From the NCBI GenBank assembly GCA_017473015.1, contig JAFUNP010000033.1, forward strand, positions 33,143-97,142: DNA of 64,000 bases. Reading direction: 5' to 3'. A program made the position numbers and the translations under genes. Below the pieces are notes generated by a model, which saw nothing but the letters and a program-made list of their open reading frames with translations, ran no database searches and was not told the DNA's origin. This document shows positions 58,557-64,000 of the stretch, in pieces. This stretch comes from Oscillospiraceae bacterium (GTDB lineage: Bacteria; Bacillota; Clostridia; Oscillospirales; Ruminococcaceae). Every line of letters begins with the position of its first letter. Position 1 is the first letter of the stretch.

Positions 58557-59726
58557 TTATTCTCCTTTTATATCGTGGAATATTTTTATGGTATTGTGGG
58601 GTGAATATACATATTCTGTGATTATATTCACTATTTCTTCGCTGGCAATAACGCCGGCGTAATACGGATTGGTTACATTTTTGCAGATTTCTTTATGCTC
58701 TGCAGACAGGGCTGTGCGGATGCCTGCCAGAATGGAGTCTGTCTCCCCTGTGGTCTGTATCACGTTTTCAGCAATAAAACGACCTTTCTGTCTGTCGCCT
58801 ATATTTACAGTAGGTGTACCGAAGGCAGGAGTTTCCACCACGCCTGAGGAAGAATTACCCAGAACAAGACTGGTATATTTCATTGCAGACAGATAGCGGC
58901 GCAGTCCCAGAGAGAAAAAGGCTTTTGCCCTGTGGCTGTTCTTCTCACAGTACTCATCCACCATTCTGTTCAGTTCGTCACCACCGGCGTCTGCGTTGGA
59001 TTTGGTGAAAATCAGGTTCAGATTTTCGGTTTTATCCAGAGCCGCCAGCATTTTAGCCATTTCTTCCGCAGGCTGTGTTCCCTTCTGTGTTTCAGGGTGG
59101 TATGTAATCAGTGCGAAAGGCACCAGATTTTTGTAATCCAGGCTGGCTTCCAGTTCGTCAAGGCTCATCAGAGGCACATTGTGGATGTTCTCATTACCCA
59201 GACCGCCCACATTGTGGACTGTGGCCGGGTCTTCGCCCAGCTGCAGCACGCGCTGTGTGCTGTCGGGACAGGACGGGAAGTGGAGATTTGCCATTTTTGT
59301 CATACAGTGACGGTAGAAATCGTCCTTTGCGCCAACAGTCACATCGCCGCCGGAAATATGTGCCAGAGGCACGGAAAGAGTGGCCGCTGCAGTGCACACG
59401 GCAAACATTTCGTATCTGTCACCCAGCACCACCATCATATCCGGTCTGTCTTCTTTCAACAGCTGACTGAAAGCCTGAACGGTATAGGCGATGATCTGTG
59501 CGGTTTCATATTCGCCAAAGCCGAATTTCATAATATCCACTCGGTGGGCTATAGGGAAACCGTCGTTTTCAATTTCGGTGACTGTGCTGCCGTATTTTTC
59601 CAGCAGATGGGTGCCTGTGGCTACCAGACACAATTCCAGTCTGTCGCTGTCATGTATTCTTTTTATCACCGGGCGCAGCAGACCGTAGTCTGCGCGTGTG
59701 GAGGTGACAACCATAATTTTTTTCAT
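58557..59726 (-). CDS. neuC: UDP-GlcNAc 2-epimerase, hydrolysing (NeuC/LegG)
   Basis: 389 residues from ATG 59726 (GAAGGATTTAATTAT upstream). MVVTSTRADYGLLRPVIKRI, GDRYEMFAVCTAAATLSVPLAHISGGDV, the HYPE-like YHPETQKGTQ and LGNSSSGVVETPAFGTPTVNIGDRQKGR are hallmark segments of the hydrolysing epimerase. It converts a UDP-HexNAc to free ManNAc (NeuC) or the 2,4-diacetamido analogue (LegG), the precursor of the neuB product. Which of the two cannot be settled from motifs alone. It follows neuB by 72 bp. Confidence 0.92.
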   Translation of the reverse strand: MKKIMVVTSTRADYGLLRPVIKRIHDSDRLELCLVATGTHLLEKYGSTVTEIENDGFPIAHRVDIMKFGFGEYETAQIIAYTVQAFSQLLKEDRPDMMVVLGDRYEMFAVCTAAATLSVPLAHISGGDVTVGAKDDFYRHCMTKMANLHFPSCPDSTQRVLQLGEDPATVHNVGGLGNENIHNVPLMSLDELEASLDYKNLVPFALITYHPETQKGTQPAEEMAKMLAALDKTENLNLIFTKSNADAGGDELNRMVDEYCEKNSHRAKAFFSLGLRRYLSAMKYTSLVLGNSSSGVVETPAFGTPTVNIGDRQKGRFIAENVIQTTGETDSILAGIRTALSAEHKEICKNVTNPYYAGVIASEEIVNIITEYVYSPHNTIKIFHDIKGE

Positions 59727-59798
59727 ATAATTAAATCCTTCTCTGCGCAACGGGGAAGACCGATGGCCGTCCCCTGCGCGTTTTAATCTTAATGAAAA

Positions 59799-60794
59799 TT
59801 ACAGTTCGATAAGTTCGTCCAGAGAGAAGTCGCGTTTTGCAGTCTGACCCAGAACTTCGTACCAGCGCATAGGGCTGATGCCGTTGCCAGGGCGTTTTAC
59901 AGTGATGTTGTCTTCTGTGAAAACTTCACCTGCTTTTACAGGTACTTTTGCAACGATGGATTTTCTGGCGATGTCTTTGTTTTTGGCTTCGGATTCTGTC
60001 ACTTTTTTCACGCCGTCACCCAGAGCGATTTCTGTGTTGCGGATAGCTTTTACCAGAGCAACCAGTTCATCAGGGCTCATGGATGCCTGATGGTCAGGGC
60101 CTTCCATTGTTTTGTCCAGTGTGAAGTGTTTTTCCACAACTGTTGCACCCAGGGAAACTGCAGCCAGAGGTGCTTCCAGACCCAGAGTATGGTCAGAGTA
60201 ACCTACAGCTGTACCGAAGTTGTTTTTGATGTCCAGCATGGCTTTTACATTGGCATCTTTCAGCGGTGTTGGGTATTCTGTGTTGCAGTGAAGGATTGTG
60301 ATTTCGCCTGCGCCGTTCTTTTCCAGAATTTCCAGGGCGGCTTTGATTTCAGGAATTTCGCACATACCTGTGGACATAACTACAGGTTTGCCCAGGCGTG
60401 CAACTTTTTCCAGATAAGGCAGGTTTGTCACTTCGCCTGATGGAATTTTCCACACAGGCATGTCCAGTTCTGCCAGAAAGTCGATGGAGTCCATATCAAA
60501 TGGTGTGGACAGGTACATAATACCGATGGAGTCGCAGTATTCTTTCAGCTGACGGTGTTCTTCAAAACCGAAGTGGAGCTTGCGCACCATTTCCAGCTGG
60601 CTTTCTGCTTCGCCTGTGGTATCTTTCTGATATTCTGCTTTTGGGGCAAAGCGGCTGATAACCAGTTCAGGAACAGCTGTCTGGTATTTTACAATATCTG
60701 CGCCTGCTGCTTTGGCAACATCTGCCATTTTTTTTGCAAGTTCAAATGAACCGTTATGGTTAACGCCTGCTTCTGCTATAATTAAAACTGACAT
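59799..60794 (-). CDS. neuB: N-acetylneuraminate/legionaminate synthase
   Basis: 331 residues. The TIM barrel begins IIAEAGVNHNGSFELAKKM, with YQTAVPELVI, STPFDMDSIDFL, WKIPSGEVTNLPYL, STGMCEIPE, LHCNTEYPTP, GYSDHT and the metal-binding VVEKHFTLD in order. The SAF antifreeze-like domain (about 275-330) ends with GNGISPMRWYEVLG. It condenses PEP with ManNAc or an analogue. First gene of the operon; AAGGAGAAATC precedes ATG. Nonulosonates decorate capsule, S-layer or flagellin. Confidence 0.93.
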   Translation of the reverse strand: MSVLIIAEAGVNHNGSFELAKKMADVAKAAGADIVKYQTAVPELVISRFAPKAEYQKDTTGEAESQLEMVRKLHFGFEEHRQLKEYCDSIGIMYLSTPFDMDSIDFLAELDMPVWKIPSGEVTNLPYLEKVARLGKPVVMSTGMCEIPEIKAALEILEKNGAGEITILHCNTEYPTPLKDANVKAMLDIKNNFGTAVGYSDHTLGLEAPLAAVSLGATVVEKHFTLDKTMEGPDHQASMSPDELVALVKAIRNTEIALGDGVKKVTESEAKNKDIARKSIVAKVPVKAGEVFTEDNITVKRPGNGISPMRWYEVLGQTAKRDFSLDELIEL

Positions 60795-60959
60795 AAGATT
60801 TCTCCTTGTTTAGTGTATTTACATAGTTAAGTATATTTTATCACATTTTCCATATAATAAAAAGGTTTATTGTAAAATAAATAAAAACTTTTCGTGAATT
60901 TTTTATCGATTGATATGATTTGTGAAATTATTTAAAAGGATATTCATAAAGTACCCTGC

Positions 60960-61186
60960 GCGGGGTGGTGGAACGGCGGGGTGCAACGCCCGCCTCATAT
61001 TAATATGTATTTGCCGATAACTACAGCTATATTAGTGCGCGTTGCACGCGGAATTGCGTGCAGTAGCGCTGCTGTTTGTAAGGCAGTTATGTACATATTC
61101 CGCGTTAGGGGTCCGGGGCGAGTCGCAACGCCCCGGGGCTTTGGTACTTTCACCCTGAAAGTACATAAAACTTCTTTTGAAGTTTT
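60960..61186. repeat. Dense cluster of GC-rich and AT-rich hairpins, no gene
   Basis: Five perfect dyads in 230 bp: GGCGGG/CCCGCC (60975-60994), CATATTAATATG (60996-61007), TGCACGC/GCGTGCA (61043-61062), CCGGGGCG/CGCCCCGG (61113-61136), GTACTTTC/GAAAGTAC (61144-61164), then AAAACTTC/GAAGTTTT (61167-61186). No open frame has a ribosome site. 60795-60959 is plain AT-rich sequence holding the neuB upstream region. Confidence 0.65.
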
Positions 61187-61216
61187 ATCTGTAATCCAAA
61201 AGGATACTCAACACAA

Positions 61217-61238
61217 CAGCCACCCCGCAGGGTGGCTG
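61217..61238 (-). terminator. Terminator after the peptidase C26 gene
   Basis: On the minus strand CAGCCACC-CTGCGG-GGTGGCTG followed by TTGTGTT, 12 bp past the stop. Confidence 0.7.
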
Positions 61239-61249
61239 TAACTATATGC

Positions 61250-61990
61250 TTATTTGTCTCTGTTTGCAATACACCGGTTGATGAAATCTTTGAAAATAGC
61301 CTCGCTTGCAGGGCTGTTGTCTATCATTTCAGGGTGCCACTGGTAAGCGCGCAGCCACTGGTCTTCACTGTCCAGATACCAGCTTTCCAGAATGCCGTCT
61401 GTGCCCCATGCCATAGGTATAACGCCGGGGGCAATATCCTTTATACCCTGGTGATGCAGGCTGTTTACACCCAATTCAAGCTTTCCGCACAGCCGGTGCA
61501 GCGGACTGCCTTCCACAACTTTGATATTATGTGTAACCTCCTGTTTGAAGTCAGGGTAAACATAATTGGAGTGTTTCAGCTCACTTGGAGCCTGTGTAGG
61601 AATATCCTGGTACATTGTGCCGCCGAAGTAAACATTTGCCAGCTGGCAGCCACGGCAGATACACAGCACAGGTTTTTTATATTTCAGGGCTGCTTTCAGC
61701 AGCGCCAGGTCAGATTTGTCACGGTCGTATTCAACAGTGCCACAGCAGTCCATCTTTTCCTCGCCGTAAAGTGATGGGTCAACATCAGCGCCCCCTGTCA
61801 TCATCAGGCCGTCAGCCTGCTGAATAAGGTTATCAGCCTGTTCTTCGGTAAGGAAAGGCGGTATCAGCGGCAGACCGCCGCCAATGAGAACACCGCGGGT
61901 ATTATATCCGTTTGAATAATTGTATGAAAGGTCAAAAGGTTCTTCCATAGGCATATTCTGTGGAGTTAGAACAATCAATGGTTTTTTCAT
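61250..61990 (-). CDS. Gamma-glutamyl-GABA hydrolase family protein (peptidase C26)
   Basis: 246 residues, class I glutamine amidotransferase fold. MMTGGADVDPSLYGEE is the oxyanion strand region, the nucleophile Cys lies in PVLCICRGCQLANVYFGG (about 110-127), and the catalytic His-Glu is AYQWHPEM. PuuD-like enzymes cut the gamma-glutamyl bond of gamma-Glu-GABA in putrescine breakdown; many clostridial relatives have no known substrate, and no other Puu gene is near. Monocistronic, divergent from the DUF1540 gene. Confidence 0.9.
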   Translation of the reverse strand: MKKPLIVLTPQNMPMEEPFDLSYNYSNGYNTRGVLIGGGLPLIPPFLTEEQADNLIQQADGLMMTGGADVDPSLYGEEKMDCCGTVEYDRDKSDLALLKAALKYKKPVLCICRGCQLANVYFGGTMYQDIPTQAPSELKHSNYVYPDFKQEVTHNIKVVEGSPLHRLCGKLELGVNSLHHQGIKDIAPGVIPMAWGTDGILESWYLDSEDQWLRAYQWHPEMIDNSPASEAIFKDFINRCIANRDK

Positions 61991-62130
61991 ATTTATACTT
62001 TCCCCTTCTGTTAAAAAATAGTATTATTAATATTATAGACCACAAATATATTTTTGCAACTGATTTTGTATGTATTATTTGTCTTGCTGTGCCCATAATA
62101 ACAGTACCACGAAAGGAAGGTAAAGTTATT

Positions 62131-62430
62131 ATGACAAATTTAAAATGCAGTGTTCATTCATGTATGCACCACAGCGGAGATATGTGCTGTAAACCAAATA
62201 TAAAAGTAGACGGCCCACGGGCACAGACAGCAAACGAAACAAACTGTGTTTCCTATGCACCTAAAGGCGCACAGAACCGTGCAGCCTGCACAACACCAAA
62301 CGAAAAACTGGAAATCGCCTGTTCCGCAGTGGAATGTGTGTATAACCAGAATTCAAAATGCCTCGCCACAAATGTTTCCATAAACACTACAGGCGATACA
62401 GCGGGTTGTTCAACCTTTACAAAAAGATAA
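62131..62430 (+). CDS. DUF1540 protein (two Cys-rich repeats)
   Basis: 99 residues from ATG 62131 (GAAAGGAAGG upstream). Two copies of the DUF1540 unit: CSVHSCMHHSGDMCCKPNIKV near the start and CSAVECVYNQNSKCLATNVSI near residue 70, each with four Cys, the signature of small metal-binding domains found in Clostridia, often sporulation-linked. The residue pattern suggests zinc binding. Function unknown. Terminator follows. Confidence 0.9.
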   Translation: MTNLKCSVHSCMHHSGDMCCKPNIKVDGPRAQTANETNCVSYAPKGAQNRAACTTPNEKLEIACSAVECVYNQNSKCLATNVSINTTGDTAGCSTFTKR

Positions 62431-62440
62431 CAGGCAATAA

Positions 62441-62477
62441 AAAATACAGGGATGTTTTTCGTCCCTGTATTTGTTTT
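62441..62477 (+). terminator. Intrinsic terminator after DUF1540 gene
   Basis: AAATACAGGGA and TCCCTGTATTT hairpin followed by GTTTTT. Confidence 0.88.
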
Positions 62478-62482
62478 TATAC

Positions 62483-63253
62483 TCAAAATGTATTGCCAAG
62501 CACAAACAGTACCGCACTATGCAAAGGATAGTAAATATAGAAAAAGTATTTAAGACCTGGGCCTTTTTTACCGTTGTACAGCAGCATCAGAGGCAGTGCC
62601 AGTATCTGAAGCCACTGGATACTGTAGCTGAAAAGCAGTTGCATCAATGGCAGCGGTGATGAGGTATATACAGGAGTATTGGCCAGAAGCACCAGCACAA
62701 GATAAACCAGACAGTAACAGCCAAAGGCTTCTGCCGTTTCTTTTTTGCTTTCTCTGCCCCGGTACAATGCCGCTACCAGTGCAAAAAACAGTATGCTGCC
62801 TTCGCAGTGGAAAATTTCGGGAAATATGGCATCGGTTATATTCAACAGATTTGCAGAAAAATTCCCTGCCACAAAATTGTGCACAACGGTATTGAATATA
62901 AGCACATATGCCAGTCGGGCAAGATTGGCACCATAAAATCCGGTATTTATAATAAAAAAGGCTATAAACAATGATGAGAAAATATTGCCGGAGAGGGTGT
63001 GATACGCATCGGGATAAATACTGTTCAGAGCAAAATTCATAACCCCGGTGATAACAGAAAAAATATACATTCTTTTCAGATAATTATCCCTGTCAGAAGT
63101 GTGTTCAAAACCCTGTACTGCACAGAAAGCAAACAGTGGCCGGCTGGCACGGCCTATAATTCGTGTAAGCAGCGGCATACCGGGGATAAACCGGCCGATA
63201 TGGTCTATAGTCATCAAAATCAGAGCGATTATTTTCAGCGCAGTGGTGGACAT
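62483..63253 (-). CDS. TraX-family membrane protein
   Basis: 256 residues with about 8 TM helices. The opening ALKIIALILMTIDHIGRFI (about 5-23) contains the family's conserved MxxDHxG, and RIIGRASRPLFAFCAVQGF with YLKRMYIFSVIT follow. TraX acetylates F-pilin in Escherichia coli; the numerous chromosomal homologues in Firmicutes are probably acyltransferases acting on surface polymers, without a known substrate. GGAGATTGT precedes ATG. It is convergent with the DUF1540 gene and divergent from the last gene. Confidence 0.87.
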   Translation of the reverse strand: MSTTALKIIALILMTIDHIGRFIPGMPLLTRIIGRASRPLFAFCAVQGFEHTSDRDNYLKRMYIFSVITGVMNFALNSIYPDAYHTLSGNIFSSLFIAFFIINTGFYGANLARLAYVLIFNTVVHNFVAGNFSANLLNITDAIFPEIFHCEGSILFFALVAALYRGRESKKETAEAFGCYCLVYLVLVLLANTPVYTSSPLPLMQLLFSYSIQWLQILALPLMLLYNGKKGPGLKYFFYIYYPLHSAVLFVLGNTF

Positions 63254-63293
63254 TACAATCTCCTTTGTAGTAATAGATAAATTATACTCCCGA

Positions 63294-63322
63294 TTGACCG
63301 TAAAAGCAAAATATGTTACAGT
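63294..63322 (+). promoter_or_regulatory. Possible promoter for the last gene
   Basis: TTGACC, 17-bp spacer, TACAGT, 27 bp before the start codon. Confidence 0.45.
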
Positions 63323-63349
63323 TTTTATAAATTATATGAGGTAAAAATT

Positions 63350-63844
63350 ATGAAAGAATATATACTGAAAGAAAAACAGCTGCACCCGGCAGCTCTGCCA
63401 CAGGACTATATAAAGCTGATATTCCAGAGCGAATTCGGTCCGGGACATCTGATAGCTGACCGGAATTTCAGCCACGACAGATTGATAAATGAATGGGAAA
63501 GTGTGAAAAATCTGCCACAGGAAGAAAGCCAGGAGATAGGTGGCGGATATATACGTTTGTGTATAAAAGGCATTGACCGGTCTGTGCTGGACAAGGTGAA
63601 CACAGCTTTTGTCACCAGCGCCAATGAAAAAACCGGCAGCGAAGCCAGCTTTATGAGCAAAATCAGCCTGTTTGTGGAGATGGCGGCAGAGGATGTGTTT
63701 GATTTTACACAAAGCGAAGCTGTGCAGGCTGTGGAAGAATACCTGAAAGGCGGTATAAAACCCACCTCCCATACAAAAACATACCACAGCCATTACACCC
63801 CTGCCTATAGAGTGGTCAGAAAAGAACTGTGGAATAAATTATAA
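63350..63844 (+). CDS. Conserved orphan protein, 164 residues
   Basis: Cytosolic, without recognisable catalytic motif. The opening KEYILKEKQLHPAALPQDYIKLI and the FQSEFGPGHLIAD segment (about 25-37) give the impression of a family spread in Clostridia under 'hypothetical'. The HSHYTPAYRVVRKELW C-terminus contains a His pair that could bind a metal. GAGGTAAAAATT precedes ATG. No partner is adjacent within the window. Confidence 0.75.
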   Translation: MKEYILKEKQLHPAALPQDYIKLIFQSEFGPGHLIADRNFSHDRLINEWESVKNLPQEESQEIGGGYIRLCIKGIDRSVLDKVNTAFVTSANEKTGSEASFMSKISLFVEMAAEDVFDFTQSEAVQAVEEYLKGGIKPTSHTKTYHSHYTPAYRVVRKELWNKL

Positions 63845-63962
63845 AATAAACTACGGCATTTAAGAGCGTTGACATAAGAAAACAAGCAAAAACCCAGTAA
63901 AATCAACGCTTTTAAGGGCAGAGGGCAAACAGGTTAGCTCAAAAACTGAATAACCAAGCGAC

Positions 63963-63996
63963 AAAAGGGATGTTACCGCAAGGCAGCATCCCTTTT
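63963..63996 (+). terminator. Hairpin near the window end
   Basis: AAAAGGGATG and CATCCCTTTT around a 14-nt loop. Before it, AGCGTTGA (63866) and TCAACGCT (near 63912) form another dyad; the 120 bp after the last gene may be a short untranslated transcript or the start of one. Confidence 0.5.
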
Positions 63997-64000
63997 CGCA

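Noticed and set aside
60955..61000. GGGGTGGTGGAACGGCGG resembles the T-box antiterminator AGGGTGGNACCGCG
   Set aside because: The spacing is wrong, there is no upstream specifier stem, and no amino-acid gene follows on that strand. The match is better explained by the hairpin cluster.
63866..63920. TTGACA near 63869 as a promoter for a gene beyond the window
   Set aside because: No -10 hexamer at a normal spacing; TAAAAT is 23 bp away. The dyad AGCGTTGA/TCAACGCT explains the sequence as well.

Overview
The window looks like chromosome of an anaerobic, probably gut-dwelling member of the Clostridia (Bacillota), most likely in or near the Oscillospiraceae/Ruminococcaceae. This rests on gene content: a monomeric [FeFe] hydrogenase beside Rex, HemZ, a sporulation signalling protease (SpoIVB), the rpmG-secE-nusG-rplK-rplA-rplJ-rplL order, CdaA/CdaR, a fused IspDF, ThiW with a TPP riboswitch, and dispersed palindromic repeats of a type common in gut Clostridia. 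I made no database search, so names are by recognition of motifs and context. Most of the sequence is ordinary, tightly packed housekeeping DNA with clear Shine-Dalgarno sites and intrinsic terminators.

Layout. 1-2.7 kb is a decayed junction: the end of an ABC-F gene, a 45-nt 3' fragment of initiator tRNA (probably an attachment-site scar), a ruined GH3 beta-glucosidase, a nitroreductase, and a truncated aldo/keto reductase divergent from a flavin reductase across two MerR-type (19-bp spacer) promoters. 3.4-8.5 kb holds uridine kinase and a MacB/FtsX-type ABC exporter whose permease carries two blocks of exact heptad repeats with Asn layers. 8.6-13.7 kb holds an OFA-type MFS transporter, the M20 dipeptidase PepD, a lone AT-rich gene and an isoaspartyl dipeptidase. 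13.8-18.7 kb is dinB and the secE-L7/L12 ribosomal cluster with an L10 leader. 19-23 kb is ddl-murI-DUF1934-argS. 23.1-25.1 kb has accessory genes: a membrane/coiled-coil protein divergent from a tiny HTH protein over a shared palindrome, and a lipoprotein. 25.2-28.8 kb is the hydrogenase, rex, an HD phosphohydrolase and a P-loop kinase. 28.9-41.8 kb is ispDF, cdaA-cdaR, a COG2509 oxidoreductase, recJ, rel, a 57-codon basic gene, dtd, an MBL hydrolase, hemZ and a nucleoside kinase; c-di-AMP and (p)ppGpp synthesis therefore lie within 8 kb. 41.9-46.9 kb has zinc-ribbon proteins, a MITE-like repeat, the TPM-TelA-XpaC operon and mscL. 47.3-50.9 kb has spoIVB, an FMN reductase, a PHP phosphoesterase and an acidic orphan. 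51-54 kb is the thiamine salvage operon thiW-thiM-thiE-thiD under a TPP riboswitch. 54-55.6 kb has an HTH membrane regulator and a P-loop ATPase. 55.9-60.8 kb is a five-gene nonulosonic acid operon (neuB, neuC, two Gfo/Idh/MocA oxidoreductases, a CMP-sugar synthetase). The right end has a dense hairpin cluster, a class-I glutamine amidotransferase hydrolase, a DUF1540 protein, a TraX-like membrane protein and an orphan.

The points I consider most worth following are the nonulosonate operon with two consecutive Gfo/Idh/MocA dehydrogenases, the Asn-layered heptad arrays in the 1180-residue permease, the paired MerR-type promoters beside a dying aldo/keto reductase gene, the tRNA-fMet scar, and the hairpin cluster at 60.97-61.24 kb. 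I saw no CRISPR array, no rRNA, no intact tRNA and no intact transposase.
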